Assembly (NCBI GenBank): GCA_003278045.1
Contig: QCHG01000014.1
Coordinates: forward strand, 1 to 33,493
Length of the DNA: 33,493 nt
Source of the DNA: Prochlorococcus sp. AG-402-A04
Lineage (GTDB): Bacteria > Cyanobacteriota > Cyanobacteriia > PCC-6307 > Cyanobiaceae
Direction: 5' to 3'
Part shown: positions 1 through 6,689 of the stretch, piece after piece
Numbering within the stretch: position 1 is the stretch's first letter
How the letters are laid out: every line of letters starts with the position of its first letter
The notes under the pieces: generated by a model
What the model saw: the letters and a program-made list of their open reading frames with translations, nothing else
Told to the model about the DNA's origin: nothing
The model's database searches: none
Position numbers and translations under genes: made by a program

Positions 1-17
1 TATTGTAAAAAGAAAAA

Positions 18-188
18 ATGAAAAAAAACTCTAAGAAAGAATACCTTAATAGAGATGAAGTTAATGAAATGATTGAATCTGCTTTAAGGAGACACAATAG
101 AAGATCCACAATAATATCAAGTGTACTTGGCTGGACCCTTATAGGAGGTTATTCGTTTGGACTTTTTCAAGCAGTTCAAAATGTCTAA
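18..188 (+). CDS. Small single-helix membrane protein, unknown function
   Basis: An open frame of 56 codons starts with ATG and ends in TAA. The product has a charged N-terminal half (about residues 1-30, rich in Lys, Arg, Asn and Glu) followed by one hydrophobic stretch (about 32-52, containing SSVLGWTLIGG) and a very short tail. This layout fits a small membrane-anchored protein with its basic half in the cytoplasm. I recognise no family. Codon use is A/T-rich like its neighbours. It lies 63 bases before another small rightward gene. Its upstream region is cut off by the window edge, so promoter and operon membership cannot be judged. It is probably a lineage-restricted picocyanobacterial gene, which is an inference from its layout only. 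Confidence 0.55.
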   Translation: MKKNSKKEYLNRDEVNEMIESALRRHNRRSTIISSVLGWTLIGGYSFGLFQAVQNV

Positions 189-251
189 TTAATCTTTTCT
201 TTAAAGCAGAACACGCTAGATGATAAATTAATATAAGACTAAGTATTTATT

Positions 252-473
252 ATGAGGGAATATATTGAGGCAAATCTTACAGTGATAAAAAAGTATTTAA
301 AAAAACGAAAAAATTATACATCAAAATTAAATAATGCTTCGATAATGGAAGAATTCAAAGAATGGAGCAAAGAACCATTACCTGAGACAGAATCAATTTG
401 GACTTTACCTGATTTAACGAGAAATGAAAGACTAAAGAATTTTTGTCGCTCAATTAAAAAGGAAATAAGATAA
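252..473 (+). CDS. Small charged soluble protein, unknown function
   Basis: A 73-residue frame starts at ATG and ends in TAA. The product is hydrophilic, with a Lys-rich segment near residues 13-24 and an acidic, Trp-containing middle (WSKEPLPETESIW at about 38-50). It has no membrane helix, no signal peptide and no motif I can assign. It converges with the next leftward gene, leaving only 4 bases between the two stop codons. Uninterrupted A/T-rich codon use and the tight convergence support a real gene, but the function is unknown. Confidence 0.5.
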   Translation: MREYIEANLTVIKKYLKKRKNYTSKLNNASIMEEFKEWSKEPLPETESIWTLPDLTRNERLKNFCRSIKKEIR

Positions 474-477
474 GTTA

Positions 478-636
478 TTAACTACCTAGTTGTATATGAT
501 TTACCTTTAAGTAAAAATAACCTGCAAATCCAACTATATTCAAAATTACAACGAAAATCCAAGCTCCAATTGGCTGATTAGAATCAAATTTTTTTATTTT
601 AACTTTTTCCCTTAGTCTTTCAATATATTTAGCCAT
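478..636 (-). CDS. Small single-helix membrane protein, unknown function
   Basis: I place the start at the ATG giving MAKYIERLREKV (52 residues). The frame opens 10 codons further upstream, but that would add a hydrophobic MEIFFLIFLI leader ahead of a typical basic N-terminus. The product has an amphipathic basic N-terminal segment (1-25) and one membrane helix (about 29-46, IGAWIFVVILNIVGFAGYF). The longer form would carry two hydrophobic segments. I recognise no family. The gene converges with the preceding 73-residue gene, and about 300 non-coding bases separate its start from the peroxiredoxin gene. Confidence 0.5.
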   Translation of the reverse strand: MAKYIERLREKVKIKKFDSNQPIGAWIFVVILNIVGFAGYFYLKVNHIQLGS

Positions 637-939
637 AATTAAAAATATTAAGAAGAATATTTCCAATTATAAAGAGTTGAATTTAAACGAATCTTAAATA
701 AAATAAAATTTCTTTTAATTCGAATTTTTATTTTCAAGCCTGTTAATGGGATATTTAATTAACTCCTTTTTGAGATTTTTCAAAAGTTTATTGTGATTCA
801 AAATTGTAAATTTTCTTGTAAAGGAATAATGCCATTTCATTGAATAAAAAAAAAACTTGCTAATTCATTATCAATAAAATTATAATACTTATTACGGTCA
901 TTCAGACCATAAATAATTTAAACAAGGACAAATTTTTTC
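637..939. other. Non-coding intergenic stretch before the peroxiredoxin gene
   Basis: These 303 bases between a leftward small gene and the rightward peroxiredoxin gene hold no convincing open frame and no tRNA-like fold. The right end carries the peroxiredoxin promoter (858-886) and a short inverted repeat, GGTC-ATTCA-GACC (896-908), just after the predicted transcription start. The left half (about 667-850) is A/T-rich with no structure I can name. It could hold the promoter of the leftward gene or a small RNA, but nothing in it shows either. Confidence 0.5.
858..886 (+). promoter_or_regulatory. Sigma-70-type promoter of the peroxiredoxin gene
   Basis: The -35 element TTGCTA (858-863) matches four of six consensus bases. 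It is separated by exactly 17 bases from a perfect -10 element TATAAT (881-886). Transcription would begin near 893, giving a leader of about 47 bases that opens with the small inverted repeat at 896-908. This is prediction from sequence only. Confidence 0.6.
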
Positions 940-1524
940 ATGAGCTTAAGAGTTGGCCAAGAAGCACCAGACTTTAGTGCTACAGCAGTATATGATCAAG
1001 AGTTTAAGGAGATTACACTTTCAGGTCTAAGAGGTAAATGGGTTGTATTATTCTTTTACCCACTAGATTTTACATTTGTATGTCCAACTGAAATTACTGC
1101 ATTTAGTGATAGATACCAAGATTTCTCAGCTCTTAATACTGAAGTACTTGGGGTATCAGTTGATAGCAAACACTGTCATTTGGCATGGATACAAACCCCA
1201 AGAAATGAAGGCGGAATAGGTGATATTAACTACCCGTTAGTTTCAGACTTAAAAAGAGAAATTTGCCAGGCGTACAATGTTCTTAATGATGATGGAGAGG
1301 CCGATAGAGGTTTATTTCTTATAAATCCTGAAGGAGTAGTTATGCATACGACTGTTAATAAGGCTCCTGTAGGTAGAAATGTTGATGAAACGCTAAGGAT
1401 TCTTCAAGGTTATCAATACGTTGCGGCAAACCCCGATGAAGTATGTCCAGCAAACTGGACCCCCGGGGAGAAAACAATGTTAGAGGACCCCAAAGGTAGT
1501 AAGGAATATTTTTCTGCTCTATAA
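940..1524 (+). CDS. Typical 2-Cys peroxiredoxin (thioredoxin-dependent peroxidase)
   Basis: This cytoplasmic enzyme reduces hydrogen peroxide and alkyl hydroperoxides, taking electrons from thioredoxin. The 194-residue length is normal for the AhpC/Prx1 class. The peroxidatic cysteine is C48 in DFTFVCPTE and the resolving cysteine is C169 in [13 protein letters not shown] motif and a C-terminal EYF occur together, the combination associated in this family with inactivation by over-oxidation at high peroxide. The gene has its own predicted promoter (858-886) and, 70 bases past its stop, a strong hairpin with a U-run that should end the transcript. In cyanobacteria this type of enzyme protects photosynthesis from peroxide. 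Family assignment is secure; the gene symbol varies between genomes. Confidence 0.95.
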   Translation: MSLRVGQEAPDFSATAVYDQEFKEITLSGLRGKWVVLFFYPLDFTFVCPTEITAFSDRYQDFSALNTEVLGVSVDSKHCHLAWIQTPRNEGGIGDINYPLVSDLKREICQAYNVLNDDGEADRGLFLINPEGVVMHTTVNKAPVGRNVDETLRILQGYQYVAANPDEVCPANWTPGEKTMLEDPKGSKEYFSAL

Positions 1525-1539
1525 AAGGATTAGAGACAT

Positions 1540-2292
1540 TTAATTAAGTATTGAGTAGTAAATAATTATAAAAAAATAGAACATAAATATATTCAAAAAG
1601 GGGATAACATCCCCTTTTTGAGGTTTGGGCACGATCCAATCGCTTAAATTAGTTTTATATGATAAGAAGGACCAAGTATAAAAAGAAATTTCTATTGCGA
1701 CTAGGATAAAAATATTAATTAAATTTAAGTCATTTAAACCAAAATATCTATAAATATGAAACTGATCAACAACACTAATATTATTAATTTGAAGATGCCA
1801 AAGATATAGAGAAATCAAAATAAAATTTACCAATATTATTTTTTTTAACAGAAACCTAGATTTCTTAAAAATTAATAATATAGAAATTAAAAATATGAGA
1901 AAAATTAACTGTAGAATATCCGGTTTAGGTACATTAATTCCTTTAAGAAATAAATTAAATATAAGATCAAAATTTATATATATATAATCAGCTATTAAAT
2001 AAGATAGAAATATTAAATTTATTGCAACTAAGAATAATAATGGTCTCCCTTTAATTATTTTTATACTTTTATTTTTATCCCTATTAAAATTATAGTATGT
2101 ATAGTTTTTTAGAGAGTTTAAACATACTAAAGATGGACATATTGCACCGCTCAAATAGTAAAGGATTGAATAAAAGGAAATATCATTAATATTGAGTGAA
2201 TACAAATTAAACCATTGTTTTTGAACTAATGGAAGAATAAGTAAAAATGAAAGTGTAACTAATAACTTTGTTGTACTTTTTTTAATTATCAA
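1540..2292 (-). CDS. Multi-spanning membrane protein, unknown function
   Basis: A 250-residue, strongly hydrophobic protein with about six to seven predicted membrane helices, for example near residues 10-26, 85-105, 125-143, 150-168, 190-212 and 230-248. A PKPQKGD loop precedes the last helix. No enzymatic motif is visible and I cannot name a family with confidence. The start is a TTG, because no ATG or GTG lies in frame between it and the upstream ftsH-type gene, whose stop is 32 bases away on the same strand; the two probably share a transcript. The 3' coding end contains the hairpin at 1594-1620, so full-length messenger would have to read through a terminator-like structure. Confidence 0.7.
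   Translation of the reverse strand: MIIKKSTTKLLVTLSFLLILPLVQKQWFNLYSLNINDISFYSILYYLSGAICPSLVCLNSLKNYTYYNFNRDKNKSIKIIKGRPLLFLVAINLIFLSYLIADYIYINFDLIFNLFLKGINVPKPDILQLIFLIFLISILLIFKKSRFLLKKIILVNFILISLYLWHLQINNISVVDQFHIYRYFGLNDLNLINIFILVAIEISFYTWSFLSYKTNLSDWIVPKPQKGDVIPFLNIFMFYFFIIIYYSILN
1594..1620. terminator. Bidirectional intrinsic terminator-like hairpin
   Basis: The left arm CAAAAAGGGGA (1594-1604), a 5-base loop and the right arm TCCCCTTTTTG (1610-1620) form an 11-bp perfect stem ending in a T-run. It lies 70 bases past the peroxiredoxin stop and fits an intrinsic terminator for that gene. The A-run on the other arm makes it a candidate terminator leftward too. Unusually, it lies inside the last codons of the convergent membrane-protein gene. 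Confidence 0.65.
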
Positions 2293-2324
2293 GAAAATAT
2301 ATTTTTTAATTTAAAACAATTAAA

Positions 2325-4079
2325 TCAAACTTTCAACAATTTAGAAGTTGTTAATTTAAAAACTTTTTTATCTATAGTTTCTTGATTTAAAAGTATATCA
2401 ACTAATTTATCAAGTAAGACTCTATTTTTTTTTAATATTTTTATTGAATTATCTAATGAAATTTTAGAAATATTTATGATTTCATTATCTATTCTAGAAC
2501 TGGTATTTTCTGCTATAAGAGGCTTTCTTCTAAATAATCCATCTCCTAAATACATTTCATTATTATCCGAATCCATTGAAATTGGACCAATAATTGAAAA
2601 TCCATATTTTGTAACCATTTCCCTTACTATATTTGTCGCATAAGAGATATCATTTAAGGAACATTGTGTAATTTCACTTTCACCAAAAACTATCGTTTCT
2701 GCAGCTCTTCCAGCTAGAGCAATTTCAATTTTTGAAAATAATAATTTTTTCGAAATCAAGCCACTAGAAATTACATCTTCGTCAGGGCATATTTTTGTAT
2801 ATCCTCCTATAGATCCAGATCTAGGTAAGATCGTAATTTTATCAACTGATTCTATTCCATTTCTAACAGCAGATACTATCGCTCTGCCTACCTCGTTATA
2901 AGCGATAATTTTTTTCATATTTGGAGAAGTTATTAATGAACTTCTCAGGCCTATGGTAATTTTATCAAGAGCATTTTCTATATGAAGATCACTGATTAAT
3001 TTAGATTCGTCTCTAGCACAGTGAATAGCACTCTCGTTCATCAAATTTGCAAGATCTGCTCCTGAAAATCCAACTGTTCTAGAAGCCCAATATCCTAAGT
3101 CAACATCGCTTGAAAGTGGTTTCGAAAGTGAGTGAACTGAAAGAATTTTTTTTCTTCCATCTAAATCTGGAAGCATTACTTCAATTTTTCTATCAAATCT
3201 ACCTGGTCTTAATAATGCCGCATCCAAAATATCTGGTCTATTTGTTGCTGCTAAAACAATAATCCCAGAATTATCAGCAAAACCATCTAATTCAGTTAGA
3301 AGCTGATTAAGGGTTTGTTCTCTTTCATCATTTCCACCTCCGATCCCAGAGCCTCTTTGCCTACCAATGGAATCAATTTCATCAATGAAAATTATACAAG
3401 GAGATTTTTCCTTAGCCTTAGAGAATAGATCACGAACTCGGCTTGCTCCAACACCAACAAAAAGTTCTACAAACTCTGATGCCGATATTGAGAGAAAAGG
3501 CACTCCTGATTCTCCAGCAATTGCTTTAGCTAATAATGTTTTACCTGTTCCTGGTGGGCCTATTAGAAGAACTCCCTTAGGAACTTTTGCTCCAAGATTT
3601 TCAAATTTCTTTGGTTCTTTCAAAAATGTTATTACCTCTTTTAATTCCTCAGCGGCTTCAGGAACGCCAGCTACATCATCGAATCTCGTTTCTACATCAT
3701 CAATAGTTACAAATTTAGCTTGATTTTTGGTAAAACCAAAAGCTCTAGAAGCCAATTTTGATGTACTTCTCAAAATTAAGACTAAAGCTAATATGAAAAT
3801 CAAGAAAAGACTTATTGAAGCAAATGAATTAGCAGCTGAGGATTCTTTTCTACTATTGTTAATAGTTAGTTCTACCTTATTTTCAGTAGCCTTTTCAAGG
3901 ATTAATTGATCGTTGTAAAGGATAGGTATTTTAAATTTATCGCCATTTTTATACAGAACATCAATTTCTCTCTGTCTAGGATAGAAAAATATTGATTCTA
4001 TTTTTCCCGTCTCTATATCTTCTAGAAGATCCGAATAACTTGATTTAGAATCTGAATATGAGAATTTTGATCTAAACAC
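2325..4079 (-). CDS. FtsH-family AAA+ protein with degenerate protease site
   Basis: FtsH proteins are membrane-anchored ATP-driven zinc proteases; in cyanobacteria they degrade damaged photosystem proteins. This 584-residue member keeps an intact AAA+ module: Walker A GPPGTGKT (174-181), Walker B IIFIDEID and second-region-of-homology LLRPGRFDR. The zinc motif HExGH is replaced by NEVGR (395-399), so both metal-binding histidines are gone, while the more distal Asp (in SLNDIS) appears retained. The N-terminus is also short: only one membrane helix is visible (about 87-106), whereas FtsH normally has two flanking the lumenal/periplasmic domain. The start is GTG, and an in-frame TAA three codons upstream excludes a longer form. 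By analogy with the plant FtsHi proteins it is probably an ATP-driven chaperone or partner of active FtsH subunits, not a protease. Confidence 0.9.
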   Translation of the reverse strand: MFRSKFSYSDSKSSYSDLLEDIETGKIESIFFYPRQREIDVLYKNGDKFKIPILYNDQLILEKATENKVELTINNSRKESSAANSFASISLFLIFILALVLILRSTSKLASRAFGFTKNQAKFVTIDDVETRFDDVAGVPEAAEELKEVITFLKEPKKFENLGAKVPKGVLLIGPPGTGKTLLAKAIAGESGVPFLSISASEFVELFVGVGASRVRDLFSKAKEKSPCIIFIDEIDSIGRQRGSGIGGGNDEREQTLNQLLTELDGFADNSGIIVLAATNRPDILDAALLRPGRFDRKIEVMLPDLDGRKKILSVHSLSKPLSSDVDLGYWASRTVGFSGADLANLMNESAIHCARDESKLISDLHIENALDKITIGLRSSLITSPNMKKIIAYNEVGRAIVSAVRNGIESVDKITILPRSGSIGGYTKICPDEDVISSGLISKKLLFSKIEIALAGRAAETIVFGESEITQCSLNDISYATNIVREMVTKYGFSIIGPISMDSDNNEMYLGDGLFRRKPLIAENTSSRIDNEIINISKISLDNSIKILKKNRVLLDKLVDILLNQETIDKKVFKLTTSKLLKV

Positions 4080-4101
4080 TAATCTTTATAAGTGATTAAT
4101 A

Positions 4102-4115
4102 AAGCATATATGCTT
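4102..4115. repeat. 14-bp perfect palindrome between ftsH-type gene and rpmF
   Basis: AAGCATATATGCTT reads the same on both strands. It lies in the 131-base divergent gap, 23 bases upstream of the ftsH-type GTG and 95 bases upstream of rpmF. It could be an operator for a dimeric regulator, but a palindrome of A/T-rich sequence can also arise by chance. No second copy was noticed in the window. Confidence 0.4.
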
Positions 4116-4210
4116 ATTTAAAAAATTGACGTATATAAACAAAATATACTAAAAAGTTTTGGAGATAACCAGTTAAAGGTTATATTATTATATGGAAATA
4201 AAGAAACAGA

Positions 4211-4381
4211 ATGGCTGTACCAAAGAAGAAAAAATCAAAGAGCAAAAGGAACCAAAGGCACGCTGTTTGGAAAGGAAAAGCAGCAATAGCAGCTCAAAAA
4301 GCTATATCTTTAGGTAAATCAGTTTTAACTGGGAAAGCTCAAGGATTTGTTTATCCTATTGAAGAAGAAGAAGAGGAGTAG
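4211..4381 (+). CDS. rpmF: 50S ribosomal protein L32
   Basis: A 56-residue basic protein beginning [20 protein letters not shown], the characteristic L32 start, with a KKKxSKxKRxxR motif that binds 23S rRNA in the large subunit. The C-terminus is a run of six glutamates, an acidic tail in line with cyanobacterial and plastid L32 variants. There is no zinc-binding cysteine set, so this is the zinc-free form. The gene is transcribed away from the ftsH-type gene, and its stop is 3 bases from the convergent ycf20 stop, leaving no room for a separate terminator. Identification is secure. Confidence 0.95.
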   Translation: MAVPKKKKSKSKRNQRHAVWKGKAAIAAQKAISLGKSVLTGKAQGFVYPIEEEEEE

Positions 4382-4384
4382 CTT

Positions 4385-4711
4385 TTAAGACCCTAATTTA
4401 AATGCTTCAAGTATAACGGCATAAATTGCACCAATTCTTAATTTATCAACTATCGTCCATAGATAATAAAATTTTGAACTTGCGGAAGGTTTAATTCTTA
4501 TAATGATTTCAATAAAAACAATAATTATTGGCACCATTATCAACTCATTTTTACCTTCAGATATAAATTTTGTAATGAAATTTGCGAACAAAAAATAACC
4601 TGTCAAAACAGAAATTAGACCAATAGATTTTGTTCTCCAAGTATCACTTAGAAAACCAAAAAATAAGTTATTTAACTGGTAAGTAATTCTTGAAAAATTA
4701 GTTTTTTGCAT
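4385..4711 (-). CDS. ycf20: Ycf20 homologue (DUF565 membrane protein)
   Basis: A 108-residue protein with the Ycf20/DUF565 layout: a polar N-terminus starting MQKTNFSR, a WRTKSIGLISVLTGYFLF segment leading into the first membrane helix (about 29-48), a second helix (about 57-71) followed by the conserved EIIIRI, and a short C-terminal amphipathic region. The family is restricted to cyanobacteria and plastids; in algae and plants Ycf20-like proteins have been linked to non-photochemical quenching, but the molecular role is unsettled. The start overlaps the end of the upstream HAD hydrolase gene by 14 bases, so the two are probably translationally coupled. Confidence 0.75.
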   Translation of the reverse strand: MQKTNFSRITYQLNNLFFGFLSDTWRTKSIGLISVLTGYFLFANFITKFISEGKNELIMVPIIIVFIEIIIRIKPSASSKFYYLWTIVDKLRIGAIYAVILEAFKLGS

Positions 4712-5459
4712 TACTTAAAGAGACTAAATAATCACTTAGAAAGTTATAGTCAACATATGATTTTTTTAGTTTAGGGCCTTTAATTACATTTGCCACATTA
4801 TTCTCATCACCAAGACCGTCTAATATACAATCTAATTTAATATTTTCCTCAAGAACAATTGGGATATTTGAAGGAACAAAAATTGTTGGCAAGTTAGCTG
4901 CCAAGGAAGATTTCAATCCTGGATTGGAGTCTTCAAAAACAATTGAGTTGTTTTTGTTTATACCACTTAATTCGATTGCCTTTAAATATGGTAATGGATT
5001 TGGTTTCTTTAATTCAACGTCTTCACTTGAAATAATGAACTCAAAAGGGTTGAAGCCATTAAAAAGATATTCAATAAGTAGATTGACTTGAATTCTTGAA
5101 CTTGAAGTAACAATAAATTGTCTTACTTTTTTTTTATGTAATTCATTTATTAATCTAAAAACACCAGTTTTTAAACTAACGCAATTTTTTTTTATAATTT
5201 CTAAATAATGAAACTGCTTTGTTTCATGAATTTTGAGAATTAAATCTTCTGAGAAATTATCATCATTAGATTTAGCGTAATAAGCAATCCTATTTTTGCC
5301 CCCATTTATTTTCAGAAGTTTTATATATGTATTAGTACTCCAATTCCAATCAATACCAAGGTCATTAAAAGCATTATTAAAAGCGGGTAAATGGGCCTCT
5401 AATTCAGTATTTGCAATGGTACCATCTAAATCCCAATAAACACCCTCCAGATAAGTCAC
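4698..5459 (-). CDS. HAD-superfamily hydrolase, CbbY/beta-phosphoglucomutase-like
   Basis: A cytoplasmic HAD phosphatase of about 253 residues. Motif I, WDLDGT, is near residue 10 with nucleophile Asp and acid/base Asp; motif II is the VTSSSR segment; the motif III lysine lies in ELKKPNPLPYLKA; motif IV is VFEDSNPGL. A helical cap follows motif I, as in the CbbY / phosphoglycolate-phosphatase-like branch. The substrate cannot be read from sequence; sugar phosphates such as xylulose-1,5-bisphosphate are handled by plant and bacterial CbbY. I chose the GTG start giving MTYLEGVYWDLDGT; a TTG one codon upstream is equally possible. It follows the psb30-like gene by about 12-15 bases and overlaps ycf20 by 14, so these three leftward genes look like one transcript. 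Confidence 0.85.
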   Translation of the reverse strand: MTYLEGVYWDLDGTIANTELEAHLPAFNNAFNDLGIDWNWSTNTYIKLLKINGGKNRIAYYAKSNDDNFSEDLILKIHETKQFHYLEIIKKNCVSLKTGVFRLINELHKKKVRQFIVTSSSRIQVNLLIEYLFNGFNPFEFIISSEDVELKKPNPLPYLKAIELSGINKNNSIVFEDSNPGLKSSLAANLPTIFVPSNIPIVLEENIKLDCILDGLGDENNVANVIKGPKLKKSYVDYNFLSDYLVSLSNAKN

Positions 5460-5474
5460 CAAAAGGAATTTCTT

Positions 5475-5552
5475 TTATTTACGGTAAAATACAAGAGCAA
5501 TTATTGCTGGTCCTGCTAACGCAACTACAGCCAAAGGAATAAGTGTTGCCAT
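5475..5552 (-). CDS. psb30: Photosystem II Psb30 (Ycf12)-like micro-protein
   Basis: A 25-codon gene starts at ATG and ends in TAA, easily missed because of its size. The product, MATLIPLAVVALAGP followed by AIIALVFYRK, is one membrane helix with a basic C-terminus. The LAGPAIIALV...RK pattern resembles Psb30/Ycf12, a single-helix subunit at the edge of the photosystem II core near cytochrome b559. Members I know often end in RKGNL; this one stops at RK, so it is slightly short. The tight placement 12-15 bases before the HAD gene, on the same strand, supports expression. Another one-helix photosystem or cytochrome b6f subunit cannot be fully excluded. Confidence 0.65.
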   Translation of the reverse strand: MATLIPLAVVALAGPAIIALVFYRK

Positions 5553-5634
5553 GATTAATGAATATGTTTTGTGATACTATTTTTACAAATAAATGACGAA
5601 ACTGTACTGATACGTTACAAGATTGAATTAAATT

Positions 5635-5982
5635 ATGAAATCATGGACATGTATAGAAAATTGTGGAGCTTGTTGCAAATTCGACTTGAACGAAAGAAGT
5701 GATTTGGCTAACAAACTAAACAAAGAAGATATAGCTTTGATAAATTCGATGACTTCTAAAGACGGTTGGTGTAAAAACCTGGATAGAGAAAATAAAAAAT
5801 GCTTAATTTATGAAACCAGACCACATTTTTGCCGGGTAAGTGAATTTTCAACTTCATTTAAAGGATATTTGAATTCTGGTGATAAATTTTTAATAGATTG
5901 CTGCAAACAACATATTTCATCAAATTATGGATCCCAAAGTAAAGAGATGAAAACTTTTAGAATTGCTGTTTCAGGAAAATGA
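5635..5982 (+). CDS. YkgJ-family cysteine-cluster protein (putative metal-binding)
   Basis: A 115-residue soluble protein with the YkgJ (UPF0153) cysteine pattern: C6, C10, C13 and C14 in WTCIENCGACC, then DGWC, KKC and HFC further on, plus two adjacent cysteines (IDCC) near the C-terminus. The RP-HFCR element after ETRP is typical of the family, which is predicted to bind zinc or an iron-sulfur cluster; the reaction is unknown. The stop overlaps the start of the first GDT1 half gene by 4 bases (ATGA), so the two are almost certainly co-translated. This links a cysteine-rich metal-binding protein to a Mn/Ca transporter family, an association by position only. Confidence 0.85.
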   Translation: MKSWTCIENCGACCKFDLNERSDLANKLNKEDIALINSMTSKDGWCKNLDRENKKCLIYETRPHFCRVSEFSTSFKGYLNSGDKFLIDCCKQHISSNYGSQSKEMKTFRIAVSGK

Positions 5983-6305
5983 ATATTAAATTAGAAAACA
6001 AAAAAAACAATCTAGAAAAAAGTTTTTTTTCAATATTTTTAACGACTTTTACAACAATTTTTATTGCTGAACTTGGCGATAAAACTCAGATAGCAACATT
6101 AATGCTTTCTGCTGAATCGGGCAGGCCAATAGTTGTTTTTCTTGGAAGTTCTCTAGCATTAATAAGCTCTAGCATAGTAGGAGTTCTTATTGGTAAATGG
6201 GTATCAAAAAAAATATCTCCTAGCAAATTTGCTTTATCTACTGGTACTTTAATGATATTGATAAGTATATTATTAGCTTATGAAACATTCAAAAATTATT
6301 TATAA
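5979..6305 (+). CDS. Half-size GDT1/UPF0016 cation transporter, first subunit
   Basis: A 108-residue membrane protein with three predicted helices (about 15-35, 48-75, 85-104). The signature E-L-G-D-K-T-Q lies in the first helix (AELGDKTQIATLML); in UPF0016 proteins this motif forms the cation path. Full-size relatives (yeast Gdt1, human TMEM165, plant PAM71, cyanobacterial Mnx) carry two such motifs and move Mn2+ and/or Ca2+ out of the cytoplasm. Here each repeat is a separate gene, and the stop of this one is immediately followed by the ATG of the next. A functional transporter probably needs both halves. The N-terminus carries a longer polar stretch (1-14) than the partner. Mn2+ handling for photosystem II is a likely role, by inference. 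Confidence 0.85.
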   Translation: MNIKLENKKNNLEKSFFSIFLTTFTTIFIAELGDKTQIATLMLSAESGRPIVVFLGSSLALISSSIVGVLIGKWVSKKISPSKFALSTGTLMILISILLAYETFKNYL

Positions 6306-6617
6306 ATGGTTTTAAGTTTATTACTATCAACATTTCTAACCGTTTTCATAGCTGAATTAGGTGACAAAACTCAATTAGCTACTTTAACTATAAGTGGTAC
6401 TTCAAATAAACCATTAGCAGTTTTTCTAGGATCTTCTTCAGCACTTGTTTTTGCAAGTTTACTAGGAGCATTAACAGGTGGTTCTATTTCAAGTTTTTTA
6501 CCCGAAGTGGTTCTTAAGTCAATAGCTTCCATTACATTTTTCATCATTGGTATAAGGCTTTTTATCAACTCTTTCACCATCGAAAAAGAAGAAAAAGAAG
6601 AGAAAGAAAATAATTAG
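6306..6617 (+). CDS. Half-size GDT1/UPF0016 cation transporter, second subunit
   Basis: A 103-residue partner of the preceding gene with the same fold: three helices and the motif AELGDKTQLATLTI in the first. A second conserved patch, AVFLGSSSALVFASLLGAL, matches VVFLGSSLALISSSIVGVL of the first subunit, so the two halves are clearly homologous and arose by duplication. The C-terminus is a short highly charged tail (EKEEKEEKENN). The ATG directly follows the previous TAA with no gap. By family knowledge the two would assemble as a heteromer with opposite orientations to form one Mn2+/Ca2+:H+ exchanger. The membrane (plasma or thylakoid) is not evident from sequence. Confidence 0.85.
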   Translation: MVLSLLLSTFLTVFIAELGDKTQLATLTISGTSNKPLAVFLGSSSALVFASLLGALTGGSISSFLPEVVLKSIASITFFIIGIRLFINSFTIEKEEKEEKENN

Positions 6618-6689
6618 TTTTAAGCTTGGATAATAAGGTGTAATAATGAAGTATATCCCTCTAAATTAATTTATAATTTCATTTAGATC

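Noticed and set aside
3367..3909. Two rightward open frames opposite the ftsH-type gene
   Set aside because: They are antisense shadows of the strongly conserved AAA+ coding sequence; the products have no family features.
4126..4150. TTGACG followed by TATACT as a promoter for rpmF
   Set aside because: The spacing is only 13 bases, too short for a sigma-70-type promoter; other -10 candidates nearby have no good -35.
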